This document shows, piece by piece, positions 51,347-59,945 of a stretch of 64,000 nucleotides of DNA. The translations under genes were made by a program, and so were the position numbers. Numbering within the stretch: the stretch's first letter is position 1; each line of letters starts with the position of its first letter. The notes under the pieces are model-generated. The model saw nothing but the letters and a program-made list of their open reading frames with translations. It was not told the DNA's origin and ran no database searches. Source of the DNA: JBGQOG01 sp052113705. GTDB lineage: Bacteria > Pseudomonadota > Alphaproteobacteria > Rhodobacterales > Rhodobacteraceae. The stretch lies in assembly GCF_052113705.1 (NCBI RefSeq), contig NZ_JBGQOG010000007.1, forward strand, positions 124,001 through 188,000. Direction: 5' to 3'.

Positions 51347-53383
51347 TTACAGCACCTTCACCAGCCGCAGCGCGTCATAAATCGCCGCATGGGTGTTGCG
51401 CGCGGCCACCGCATCGCCGATGCGGAAGAGCTGAAACGCCCCCCCGGGATTACCGCAGAGGGCCTGCGGCGCACCTGCCACCAACGCCTCATAGTCCACC
51501 TCGCCCAGATTGGACGCGCGCGGCTTCAGGTCGAAATACAGCTCATCCAGTGGGCGGGTGCCGTGATTGATCACCACCTGATCGACAATCCGTTCGCGCT
51601 GCATATCGCCGTAATCGCTGCCCAAAATGGCCCGCAGCTGGTTGCCTTCGCGCGCCACCCCGATCAGCCGCCATGTCACCGTGAAGGTCGTGTCGCGCCG
51701 CTGCAGGGACCGCATATAGGGCACGAGGTTCATCGCCATCACCTCGGGCGCAAAGCTGCGGTCGGGGGTCACGATCTCGACCTTCGCTCCGCTGGCGGCG
51801 ATCATATCGGCGGCCTGCAACCCCGCCGCATCGCCCGCATCGTCAAAGATCAGCACATTCTGCCCCGGCGCCACATCCCCCGCCAGAATGTCCCAGGCCG
51901 AGGCGACCAGCTCATTCCCCGCCACCAGCACCTCGGTATGCGGCAGCCCGCCGGTGGCGATGATCACCACATCGGGCCGGGTTTCCAGCACCGTTTCCGC
52001 CTCGGCATAGGTATTGTAGCGGAACGTCACCCCCAGCTTTTCGCATTGCGCCAACCGCCAGTCGATGATCGAGAGCATCTCGCGCCGCCGCGCCTGCCGC
52101 GCGGTCAACCGGATCTGGCCGCCCGCCTCTGCCGCAGCCTCCAGCACGGTCACCGCATGGCCGCGCGTGGCGGCAACGCGGGCCGCCTCCAGCCCGCCCG
52201 GCCCGGCACCAACAATCGTCACCCGGCGTGGCATATCGGCGGGCGGCACCTCCTGCGGCTCGGTCAGCTCGCGGCCCGTCGCGGGGTTGTGGATGCAAAA
52301 GGCCATGCCGCCCTGATAGATCCGGTCGAGGCAATAATTCGCGCCGACGCAGGGGCGGATGTCCTCCTCGCGCCCCTCGATCAGTTTGCGCACCAGATGC
52401 GGGTCGGCCATATGCGCCCGGGTCATGCCGACCATATCCACCTTGCCCGCCGCAATCGCATGCCGCGCCGTCGCCAGATCAGGGATCCGCGCCGCGTGAA
52501 AGGTGGGGAAATTCACCGCCGCCCGGATCTCGCCCGCGAAATCCAGATGCGGGGCGCTGGCCATGCCCTGTATAGGGATCACATCGGTCAGCCCGGCATC
52601 GGTGTCGATATGGCCGCGCACGACATTGAGGAAATCCACCATGCCGCTGTCGCGCAACTGCCGTGAAATCTCAAAGCCATCGCTGCGCGTGAGGCCCCCC
52701 GCCAGCATCTCATCCCCGGTGTAGCGCAGCCCGACGAGGAACCGCTCGCCACAGCGTTTGCGGATCGCGCGCAAAACGTCAAAGGTGAAGCGCAGCCGGT
52801 TTTCCAGCGGGCCGCCATAGGGCCCCTGCAATTCATTGGTCAGCGGCGACCAGAACTGGTCCATCAGATGGCCGTAAGCCTCCAGCTCAATCCCGTCGAC
52901 GCCCGCCGCCTGCATCCGCTCGGCCGCCGTGGCGTAATCCTCGATGATGCGGGCGATGTCCCAGTCTTCCATCTGCTTGGGAAAGGCCCGGTGCGAGGGT
53001 TCGCGCTGATGCCCCGGCGAGAGCGCGGGCAGCCAGTCGCCCTTGTCCCAGCGGGTGCGCCGCCCGAGATGGGTCAGCTGGATCATCACCGCCGCCCCCT
53101 CGTCATGCACCGCCTCGGTCAGCTGCCGCATCCAGCCCACCACCTCATCCTTCCAGGCGAGGATATTGTTGAACACCGGCGGGCTGTCGCGCGCGACCGA
53201 GGCCGATCCCGCCGTCATCGTCAGCGCCACCCCCGCCCGCGCCCGCTCGACATGATAGGCGCGGTAACGCTCCTTCGGCATGCCATCCTCGGCATAGGCC
53301 GGCTCGTGACTGGTGATCATGATGCGGTTGCGCAGGGTCAGGTGTTTCAGCTGATAGGGCTGCAAAAGCGGGTCGTTGGACAT
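51347..53383 (-). CDS. TMADH-type flavin oxidoreductase, probable N-methylproline-type demethylase
   Basis: 678 residues from ATG 53383 (AGAGG 6 bases upstream); a longer in-frame start at 53455 overlaps the operator. Residues 1-340 are an old-yellow-enzyme-type FMN barrel, 345-365 the Fe-S loop, and 385-660 FAD/NAD-binding domains (VTIVGAGPGGLEAARVAA). It resembles enzymes annotated as N-methylproline demethylase and dimethylamine/trimethylamine dehydrogenase. In the Fe-S loop Cys345, Cys351 and Cys363 are present but the second ligand is Ala348 (PCVGANYC). It is divergent from a TetR regulator that shares the upstream region. Substrate is inferred by family only. Confidence 0.82.
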   Translation of the reverse strand: MSNDPLLQPYQLKHLTLRNRIMITSHEPAYAEDGMPKERYRAYHVERARAGVALTMTAGSASVARDSPPVFNNILAWKDEVVGWMRQLTEAVHDEGAAVMIQLTHLGRRTRWDKGDWLPALSPGHQREPSHRAFPKQMEDWDIARIIEDYATAAERMQAAGVDGIELEAYGHLMDQFWSPLTNELQGPYGGPLENRLRFTFDVLRAIRKRCGERFLVGLRYTGDEMLAGGLTRSDGFEISRQLRDSGMVDFLNVVRGHIDTDAGLTDVIPIQGMASAPHLDFAGEIRAAVNFPTFHAARIPDLATARHAIAAGKVDMVGMTRAHMADPHLVRKLIEGREEDIRPCVGANYCLDRIYQGGMAFCIHNPATGRELTEPQEVPPADMPRRVTIVGAGPGGLEAARVAATRGHAVTVLEAAAEAGGQIRLTARQARRREMLSIIDWRLAQCEKLGVTFRYNTYAEAETVLETRPDVVIIATGGLPHTEVLVAGNELVASAWDILAGDVAPGQNVLIFDDAGDAAGLQAADMIAASGAKVEIVTPDRSFAPEVMAMNLVPYMRSLQRRDTTFTVTWRLIGVAREGNQLRAILGSDYGDMQRERIVDQVVINHGTRPLDELYFDLKPRASNLGEVDYEALVAGAPQALCGNPGGAFQLFRIGDAVAARNTHAAIYDALRLVKVL

Positions 53384-53414
53384 CGGGGCCTCTGGGGACG
53401 GAGCGGAATTTATA

Positions 53415-53457
53415 AAATGTTCACCTATGTCAAGATTCGGGTCAAGCCTGAACATTT
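53415..53457. promoter_or_regulatory. Operator: inverted repeat between the demethylase and tetR genes
   Basis: AAATGTTCA (53415-53423) and TGAACATTT (53449-53457) are exact 9-base inverted arms, centres 34 bases apart. Between them GTCAAG is directly repeated (53429-53434, 53441-53446). A TTGACA hexamer for the demethylase lies inside on the minus strand, so binding of the TetR protein would block transcription. The region is also markedly AT-rich. Confidence 0.7.
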
Positions 53458-53494
53458 ACTTGCCGCGCCGCCGCCCTGCCCCTATCCTCGGGAC

Positions 53495-54121
53495 ATGACA
53501 ACGGACCCTGATACCGGATGGCGCGGCTCGCGCGAGGGGTGGCTGGAGGCCGCCTATACGGCGCTGATCGAGGGCGGCGTCGAAGCGGTGAAAATCCTGC
53601 CGCTTGCCGCGCGGCTGAAGCTGTCGCGCACCAGCTTTTATTGGTTTTTCGAGAATCGTGAGGCGCTGTTGGCCGCCCTGTCAGAACGCTGGGCCGCGCG
53701 GACCACCGCGCCGCTGATCGCGGCGACCGGGGCCTATGCCGAGACGGAAACCGAGGCGATGCTGAATGTCATCGGCTGTTTTCTGCGGGCGGAAACCTTT
53801 GACGCCCGCATGGAATTTGCCATCCGCAGCTGGGCCCTGTCCGAAGCACGGGTGATGACGGCGGTGCAGGAGGCCGATGCCGCACGGCTGGCGGCGCTCA
53901 CCGATATGCTGATGCGCTGGGGGCACAGCGCGCCCGATGCCGACACCCGCGCGCGCACCATCTATCTGGTGCAGATCGGCTATATCTCGATGCAGGCCGA
54001 GGAGAGCCTCGAAACCCGCCTTGCCCGCATTCCGCACTATGTTGAAATTTATACAGGACGCCCGCCGGAGCCGCGCGAAATCGCCCGGTTTCGCGCCCTT
54101 TTCCAACATCGGGACGTTTAG
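53495..54121 (+). CDS. TetR-family transcriptional regulator
   Basis: 208 residues from ATG 53495. N-terminal helix-turn-helix at about 12-58: AAYTALIEGGVEAVKILPLA and LKLSRTSFYWFFENREALLAAL, a standard TetR motif. The rest is the helical ligand-binding domain. It is divergent from the demethylase with 111 bases between start codons, and an inverted repeat suited to TetR lies between them. It probably represses the demethylase until substrate or product binds. Weak ribosome site (GGAC) close to the ATG. Confidence 0.9.
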   Translation: MTTDPDTGWRGSREGWLEAAYTALIEGGVEAVKILPLAARLKLSRTSFYWFFENREALLAALSERWAARTTAPLIAATGAYAETETEAMLNVIGCFLRAETFDARMEFAIRSWALSEARVMTAVQEADAARLAALTDMLMRWGHSAPDADTRARTIYLVQIGYISMQAEESLETRLARIPHYVEIYTGRPPEPREIARFRALFQHRDV

Positions 54122-54150
54122 GCCGCCGCAGGGATGCGCCCGGTCGCGGC

Positions 54151-55806
54151 TCAGCCGACGAGCAAAGCCTCGGCGGCGGCGCGGGCGGCGGGGGTGATCT
54201 CTTCGCCCGCCAGCATCCGCGCAATCTCATCGCGGCGTTGCTCTTGCCCGAGCGGCACCACGGTTGAGGTGGTCATGCCCTGATCCACCCGCTTCTCTAC
54301 CCGCCAATGATGGCCGCCGCGCGCCGCCACCTGCGGGCTGTGGGTCACCACGAGGACCTGCGCGCTTTCGGCCAGCTTGGCCAGACGGCGGCCAACGGCA
54401 TCCGCCGTCGCGCCACCGACGCCCCGGTCAATCTCGTCAAAGATCATCACCAGCGCGTCATTGCCCTGCGCAAGGCAGACCTTGAGCGCCAGAAGGAAGC
54501 GCGACAGCTCGCCGCCCGAGGCGATCTTGTTCAGCGCCCCCGCCGGGGCACCGGGGTTGGTGGCCACGGTAAAGGCCACCGCATCCCGACCCTCGGGGCC
54601 CGCATCGCCCGCGGTGATCGCGGTGGTGAACACCGCCCGCTCCATTTTCAGCGGTGCCAGCTCCGCCGCCATCGCGAGATCCAGCCGCGCCGCCGCCGCC
54701 CGCCGCGCGGAGGTCAGCGCCTTGGCGGCCGCGTCATAGGCAATCTCGGCGGCAGAAACCTCAGAGCGCAGCCGGGCGATATCACCCTCGCCGCCATCCA
54801 GCGCCGCAAGCCGGGCGCGCAGACCTTGTGCAAAATCGCCCAGCTCATCCGCCAGAACGCCGTGTTTGCGCGCCAAAGCGCGGATGGCGAACAGCCGCTC
54901 TTCACAGGCTTCCAGCTCGCGCGGGTCAAAGGACAGCGCGTTCAGCGCGTTCTCCACGCCCTGCGTCGCCTCACCAAGCTCGATCAGCGCGCGGCCGAGC
55001 GCCGCAATCGGTGCCTCCAGCCGCCCCTCGGCGCGGTCTGCCGCGCCTTCCAGCCAGCGGTTGGCGTCGATCATCGCGCCCTCGGCGCCCTCAGACCCCA
55101 AAGCCTGAAAGGCGCGGGCCACATCGGTGCGGATCCGCTCTGCACCCTGCATGCCGCGGCGTTGGATGTCGAGGCGCGCCTCTTCGCCCGGCTCGGGGTT
55201 CAGGGTATCGAGTTCTTTGACCGCATGGCGCAGGAAATCCTCTTCGCCCTTCACCGCCGCCAAGGCCGCCTCGGCCGCCACCAGCGCCTTGCGCGCAGCG
55301 GACATGGCCTTCCACGTCGTCGCGGTTTCGGCCAGCGGCAGGGCCAGAGCCTCGCCCGCGAAAGCATCGAGCATCGTGCGGTGGCCGCGCGGGTTCAACA
55401 GGCCACGGTCGTCATGCTGACCATGCAGCTCAACCAAAGTTTCCGACAAGGCCCGCAATGTCTCGCCTGAGCTGCGGCGGTCATTGATCCAGGCGGTCTT
55501 GCGGCCATCTGCGGCATTCACCCGCCGCAGGATCAGCTCATCGCCCGACGGGATCCCCGCCTCGGCCAGCACCGCATGGGCTGCATGGCCTGCGGGCAGC
55601 TCAAACACCGCCACCACCTCACCCTGCGCGGCACCACCGCGCACCAGCTCGGCCCGGCCGCGCCAGCCCAGCACAAAGCCAAGGCAATCCAGCAGGATGG
55701 ATTTCCCGGCGCCGGTCTCGCCGGTCAACACGTTCAGACCCGGCGCAAAGGCCAGATCCAGACGGTCGATCAGCAGCATGTCACGGATATCAAGACTTCT
55801 GAGCAT
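54151..55806 (-). CDS. recN: DNA repair protein RecN
   Basis: 551 residues, the usual length. ATG 55806 with AAGGGA 5-9 bases upstream. SMC-like ATPase: Walker A GETGAGKS at about 29-36, VELHGQHDDRGLLNP near 145, a long coiled coil (about 160-370), then the signature ASGGELSRFLLALK, Walker B ALVMIFDEIDRGVGG and the His switch VVTHSPQVAARG. RecN acts in double-strand-break repair with RecA. It lies last in the murB-to-recN cluster, 30 bases after bamD. I see no LexA box in the short spacer. Confidence 0.95.
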   Translation of the reverse strand: MLRSLDIRDMLLIDRLDLAFAPGLNVLTGETGAGKSILLDCLGFVLGWRGRAELVRGGAAQGEVVAVFELPAGHAAHAVLAEAGIPSGDELILRRVNAADGRKTAWINDRRSSGETLRALSETLVELHGQHDDRGLLNPRGHRTMLDAFAGEALALPLAETATTWKAMSAARKALVAAEAALAAVKGEEDFLRHAVKELDTLNPEPGEEARLDIQRRGMQGAERIRTDVARAFQALGSEGAEGAMIDANRWLEGAADRAEGRLEAPIAALGRALIELGEATQGVENALNALSFDPRELEACEERLFAIRALARKHGVLADELGDFAQGLRARLAALDGGEGDIARLRSEVSAAEIAYDAAAKALTSARRAAAARLDLAMAAELAPLKMERAVFTTAITAGDAGPEGRDAVAFTVATNPGAPAGALNKIASGGELSRFLLALKVCLAQGNDALVMIFDEIDRGVGGATADAVGRRLAKLAESAQVLVVTHSPQVAARGGHHWRVEKRVDQGMTTSTVVPLGQEQRRDEIARMLAGEEITPAARAAAEALLVG

Positions 55807-55836
55807 GTGATCCCTTTGCCCGGGCCAGATCCCCGG

Positions 55837-56679
55837 TCAGAGCTGTTCGCCCTTGAGAACCTGCCGGTAAATCCGCGCAAGCCAACTGTCGCCTTTGGCG
55901 TCCGGGCGCAGGCCGCGTTTCTTCAGCAGATCGTAGCTGTCCTGATAGAAGGGGGACGACTGGAAGTTGTGCCCCAGGATCGCCGCCGCCGTCTGCGCCT
56001 CATTGGTCAGGCCGAGCGCCAGATAGGCCTCAACCAGACGGTGCAGCGCCTCGGGCACCTGCGTCGTGGTCTGGTAATCCTCCACCACCACGCGGAAACG
56101 GTTGATCGCCGCCGTATAATTGCCGCGGGTGATGTAATACCGCCCGATCTCCATTTCCTTCGCCGCCAGATGGTCGAACGCGAGGTCGAATTTCAGGATC
56201 GACGAGCGGGCATATTCGCTGTCGGGATATTGCTCGATGACGTCGCGCAGGGCCTGCAGCGCCTGATAGGTCAGGCCCTGATCGCGGCCCACTTCGTCGA
56301 TCTGGTCGTAATAGGACAGCGCCAGCAGGTATTTCGCGTTCGCCGCATCTTCATCGCCCGGATAGGTATCGAGGAAGCGCTGCGCCGAGGCCCGCGCCTC
56401 TTCATAGCGGCGCGCCCCGAGCTGGGCCTTTGCCTGCTGCAGCAAGGACCGTTTGGCATATTCCGAATAGGGATAAAGCCGCTCAATCTCCTGCATGTAG
56501 CGCAGCCCGGCGTCGGGTTTTTTGCTTGCATTGAGCTCGTAGACGCCGCGTTCGTAGATCTCTTCCGCCGTGAAGGTCTCCAGCGGCGGCTCTTTCGAGC
56601 GCCCCCCCGAACATGCTGCCAGTGAGCAGGCAAGAATCAGACTTCCGACCCCAAAAGTCGCCGATCTGCCGAGCGCCAT
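55837..56679 (-). CDS. bamD: Outer membrane assembly lipoprotein BamD
   Basis: 280 residues from ATG 56679 with a lipoprotein signal (residues 1-22, ACSLAACSGG; Cys23 lipidated). A longer frame to 56769 would bury the signal. The body is five TPR-like repeats; FTAEEIYERGVYELNASKKPD is the first, and AQTYLDTYPGDED-like FLDTYPGDEDAANAKYLLALSYYDQID marks the middle. BamD is the essential partner of BamA in inserting outer-membrane proteins. It follows lpxC by 116 bases and precedes recN by 30; this lpxC-bamD-recN order is normal in Rhodobacterales. Confidence 0.95.
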   Translation of the reverse strand: MALGRSATFGVGSLILACSLAACSGGRSKEPPLETFTAEEIYERGVYELNASKKPDAGLRYMQEIERLYPYSEYAKRSLLQQAKAQLGARRYEEARASAQRFLDTYPGDEDAANAKYLLALSYYDQIDEVGRDQGLTYQALQALRDVIEQYPDSEYARSSILKFDLAFDHLAAKEMEIGRYYITRGNYTAAINRFRVVVEDYQTTTQVPEALHRLVEAYLALGLTNEAQTAAAILGHNFQSSPFYQDSYDLLKKRGLRPDAKGDSWLARIYRQVLKGEQL

Positions 56680-56795
56680 GTCCTGCCCTATCCTGCTTTT
56701 TACGGTTGTTCGATCCGGCCCCAAGGGGCGGTGTTCGCCCGTCCTAGCACAGAAAAATCCGGGGCGCAAAACGCCTTTCGCACCCGGAGGGCGGC

Positions 56796-57788
56796 TTAAT
56801 GAAACGCCCGGGCGGCCGCGACCGGGGCGCGGCGCGAAACGCCCGCCCGCGCAGCGCCATGCGCCTGCACCAAGGTGCGGTATTGCGGCGCCTCCAGCCC
56901 GGCGCCCGGCAGAACCGAGGCCTCGGCCGGGGTCAGATCCACCCAGGCAAAGGCGGCCGGATCGGCAAAAAGGGCGCGCAGCAGACGGTTGGTCATCGCA
57001 TGGCCCGCCCGGTGCCCGATGTAACGGCCGAGGATTGGCGCGCCCGCCAAGGCAAGATCGCCCAGAGCGTCGAGCATCTTGTGGCGCACCGCCTCATCCG
57101 CATGCCGCAGGCCACCGGGCGAGAGCACCCGGTCGCCATCCACCACCACGGCATTTTCCATCGTGCCGCCAAGCGCCAGGCCGTTGGCGCGCATGAAATC
57201 CACATCCGCCTGGCGGCAGAAAGTGCGGCTGTCCATCAGCTCGCGCAGAAAGGCGCCATTCGCCATGTTCAGGCGCTTTTCCTGATGCCCGATCGCGGCA
57301 TCGGCAAAGTCGATCTCGAAATCGATCTCCAGCGTGTCGCGGCCCGGCTCCAGCCGCGCAACGGCCTCACCCTCGCGCACTTCCACCGCGCGCAGGATCC
57401 GCAGACCGCGCAGGGCGCCGCCCTGTTGCAAGATGCCCTGCTCCAGAATGCCCGCCACAAACGGTGCCGCCGAACCATCGAGGATCGGCACTTCCGGCCC
57501 GTCGATGCGCACCAGCGCATTGCGGATGCCACAGCCCGCCAGCGCCGCCATCACATGCTCGATCGTCGAGACCGAAACGCCATCGGCATTCTCGATCAGC
57601 GTGCAGAGCTTGGACGGGGTCACCGCATCCCAGATCGCCGGAATCCGCGCTTCACCCGAGGTGACATCGCTGCGTTCAAAGACGATGCCATGCCCCATCG
57701 GCGCCGGACAGATTTCCAGCCGCACCGGGGCGCCGGAATGCAGGCCGGTGCCGTCGAAAGTAGCCGAGGATTTGATCGTCGTTTGCAC
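56796..57788 (-). CDS. lpxC: UDP-3-O-acyl-N-acetylglucosamine deacetylase
   Basis: 330 residues if started at GTG 57788 (MQTTIKSSATFDGTGLHSG), where AGGTGA lies 4-9 bases upstream; an ATG at 57830 gives an unlikely extension. LpxC makes the committed step of lipid A synthesis. Zinc ligands: His78 (TIEHVMAAL), His236 and Asp240 (HKMLDALGDL); catalytic His263 is in HRAGHAMTNRLL. The last 25 residues are Ala/Arg-rich and look dispensable. It has its own promoter region downstream of the ftsZ terminator. Confidence 0.96.
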   Translation of the reverse strand: MQTTIKSSATFDGTGLHSGAPVRLEICPAPMGHGIVFERSDVTSGEARIPAIWDAVTPSKLCTLIENADGVSVSTIEHVMAALAGCGIRNALVRIDGPEVPILDGSAAPFVAGILEQGILQQGGALRGLRILRAVEVREGEAVARLEPGRDTLEIDFEIDFADAAIGHQEKRLNMANGAFLRELMDSRTFCRQADVDFMRANGLALGGTMENAVVVDGDRVLSPGGLRHADEAVRHKMLDALGDLALAGAPILGRYIGHRAGHAMTNRLLRALFADPAAFAWVDLTPAEASVLPGAGLEAPQYRTLVQAHGAARAGVSRRAPVAAARAFH

Positions 57789-57960
57789 GGGGTCACCTAT
57801 CTTTGGGTCGGCCCGCGGCCCTGTTTTCAAAGGGTGCTGGCTCGCAGCATCACCTAATCAGGGTCGCCCCGCATCACAATTCACTCTTTGTAACGTGTTG
57901 AAACATTAACACGCCGCAGCGGCACATTACCGCCGGAGGGAATGCAAGCATTTGAATCAA

Positions 57961-57992
57961 ATAGAAAAAGGGCCGGGAAATCCCCGGCCCTT
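57961..57992 (-). terminator. Intrinsic terminator after ftsZ
   Basis: AAGGGCCGGG (57968-57977) and CCCGGCCCTT (57983-57992) form a perfect 10-bp stem with a 5-base loop; on the minus strand TTTTTCTATTT follows. It ends the ftsZ message 65 bases after its stop and separates it from lpxC, whose promoter must lie between 57789 and 57960. Confidence 0.88.
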
Positions 57993-58056
57993 GAAGTTTA
58001 CTTTGTGATGGGTTTCTGCAGTTGCACTGTTACATTTCAACCGCAGACTAGCCCGA

Positions 58057-59754
58057 TCAGTTGGCCTGGCGGCGCAGGAAGGCCGGAATTTCGATCCGGT
58101 CCTGATCGGGATCGGTCTCCGGCTCGTCATCATAAGCGGCATGCTGCGGCGCTTGCGGGCGCGCGGCGGCGGCATGGGCCGCGCCCTGCGCATGGGCGTC
58201 GCCCTGCCCGGTCATCCGGTTGATCAGCGAGTTGATGCCAAAGCGCGGCTTTTCGGCGGCCGGACGCGGCTGCGGCGCGGGCTGGCGCTGTGCAGCCATC
58301 GGCTGCGCGGCCGGGCGTTGCTGCGCCGGGGTGGCCGGGGCCTTGCTGACGGCCGCCTGCAAACGGGCCAGCGCTTCCGGCGAAGGCGTGCCGGGCGAGC
58401 GCGGGCGCGGTGCCACAAAGGCCGCCGCATCTTCCTCGACATAGAGGTCGCGCGGGGCGTGTTGCGCGGGCTGCGGGCGGTAGGCCGCCGGCGGCAGATC
58501 GCTGTCGTCCGAGGCGTTGAACAGGTTGCGCTCTTGCTGCACCGGCTGGTGTTGGGCCGGTTGCTGATGCACGGGCTGCTGTTGCACCGGTTGCTGGTGA
58601 ACCGGTTGCTGCGGGGCGCGCTGCTGCACAGGCTGCTGCACCGGCTGTTGCGGTGCCGGAGCGGGCTGCACATTCACCGTCAGCGCGGGCTGACGCGGCG
58701 CTTCCGGTGCCGGAGCATAATGCTGCTCGGCCGGTTGCAGCGGCTCGGCCAGACGGCGGCGCGGGACCGGCACTTCGGCGGTCGCCGGGGCGGCGTCGAT
58801 GCCGGTGGCCACGACCGAAACGCGCATCATGCCATCGAGCGTCGGGTCCATCGTCGAGCCGACGATGATGTTGGCATCCGGATCCACTTCCTCGCGGATG
58901 CGGTTCGCGGCTTCGTCCAGCTCGAACAGGGTCATGTCGTAGCCGCCGGTGATGTTGATCAGCACGCCTTTGGCGCCGCGCAGCGAGATCTCGTCCAGGA
59001 GCGGGTTGGCAATCGCCTTCTCGGCGGCCTGCAGCGCCCGGTCTTCGCCCGAGGCTTCGCCGGTGCCCATCATCGCCTTGCCCATCTCGTCCATCACCGC
59101 GCGCACGTCGGCAAAGTCGAGGTTGATCAGGCCCGGACGCACCATCAGGTCGGTCACGCCTTTAACGCCCTGATAAAGCACGTCATCGGCCAAAGCGAAG
59201 GCTTCGGTGAAGGTGGTCTTTTCATTGGCCAGGCGGAACAGATTCTGGTTCGGAATGATGATCAGCGTGTCGACGACCTTTTGCAGCGCATCAATGCCCT
59301 CTTCGGCTTGACGCATCCGCTTCGGCCCTTCGAACTGGAAGGGTTTGGTCACCACGCCCACGGTCAGCACGCCAAGCTCCCGCGCGGCTTGCGCGATGAT
59401 CGGGGCCGCGCCGGTGCCGGTGCCGCCGCCCATCCCGGCGGTGATGAAGCACATGTGTGCGCCCGCGAGGTGATCGACGATTTCCTCAATCGTCTCTTCT
59501 GCCGCGGCGGCGCCCACGGTCGGGCGCGCACCGGCACCCAGACCCTCGGTCACCTTCACACCCATCTGGATGCGGGCAGAGGATTTCGATTGCTGAAGCG
59601 CCTGCGCATCGGTGTTCGCCACCACGAACTCGACGCCCTCAAGGTTCTTCTCGATCATGTTGTTGACGGCGTTGCCGCCTGCCCCGCCGACGCCGAAAAC
59701 GGTGATCCGCGGCTTCAGCTCTTCACGATCGGACATCATCAGGTTCAAGGTCAT
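58057..59754 (-). CDS. ftsZ: Cell division protein FtsZ with long Gln/Pro linker
   Basis: 565 residues from ATG 59754 (AGGCGGA upstream). The tubulin-like GTPase has GGAGGNAV near the N-terminus, the signature GGGTGTG at 109-115 and T7 loop NLDFADV at 211-217. The core ends near 322. A 225-residue linker follows, with a Gln/Pro/Val/His repeat tract (366-406, units such as QQPVHQ) and Ala/Pro-rich sequence, then the conserved end peptide IPAFLRRQ (556-563) that binds FtsA. The linker is longer than in E. coli (about 50) and near the range of other alphaproteobacteria. An earlier start at 59844 would read through the leader. Confidence 0.97.
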   Translation of the reverse strand: MTLNLMMSDREELKPRITVFGVGGAGGNAVNNMIEKNLEGVEFVVANTDAQALQQSKSSARIQMGVKVTEGLGAGARPTVGAAAAEETIEEIVDHLAGAHMCFITAGMGGGTGTGAAPIIAQAARELGVLTVGVVTKPFQFEGPKRMRQAEEGIDALQKVVDTLIIIPNQNLFRLANEKTTFTEAFALADDVLYQGVKGVTDLMVRPGLINLDFADVRAVMDEMGKAMMGTGEASGEDRALQAAEKAIANPLLDEISLRGAKGVLINITGGYDMTLFELDEAANRIREEVDPDANIIVGSTMDPTLDGMMRVSVVATGIDAAPATAEVPVPRRRLAEPLQPAEQHYAPAPEAPRQPALTVNVQPAPAPQQPVQQPVQQRAPQQPVHQQPVQQQPVHQQPAQHQPVQQERNLFNASDDSDLPPAAYRPQPAQHAPRDLYVEEDAAAFVAPRPRSPGTPSPEALARLQAAVSKAPATPAQQRPAAQPMAAQRQPAPQPRPAAEKPRFGINSLINRMTGQGDAHAQGAAHAAAARPQAPQHAAYDDEPETDPDQDRIEIPAFLRRQAN

Positions 59755-59882
59755 GGTTTCCGCCTGTGTTTTCTTCACGGCCCGTTTCGGCCGATTGTAC
59801 CCCGCAATACCCTCATTTTTACTCCGATTACCGGGGCGCGTCACCTAAAAAACACAGGTCAACACAAAATATAGGCATGCCA

Positions 59883-59918
59883 ACGGGGTCTTGGGCGGCA
59901 TTTCGCCCAAGACCCCGT
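59883..59918. promoter_or_regulatory. 15-bp perfect hairpin between ftsA and ftsZ
   Basis: ACGGGGTCTTGGGCG (59883-59897) and CGCCCAAGACCCCGT (59904-59918) pair without mismatch around a 6-base loop, 28 bases after the ftsA stop. On the minus strand it is followed by TTGGCATGCCTATATTTTG, which is only loosely T-rich. It may be a terminator, a partial terminator, or an RNA processing or stabilising hairpin. ftsZ (start 59754) would need a promoter in the 130 bases after it; TTGACC lies at about 59860 on the minus strand. Confidence 0.7.
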
Positions 59919-59945
59919 ATCTGGTAGCTATCGAAAGTATGTGAC

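Noticed and set aside
58536..58659. Repeated units suggesting a CRISPR array
   Set aside because: The repeats are short, in frame and code for Gln/Pro/Val/His inside FtsZ. There are no spacers of constant length and no cas genes.
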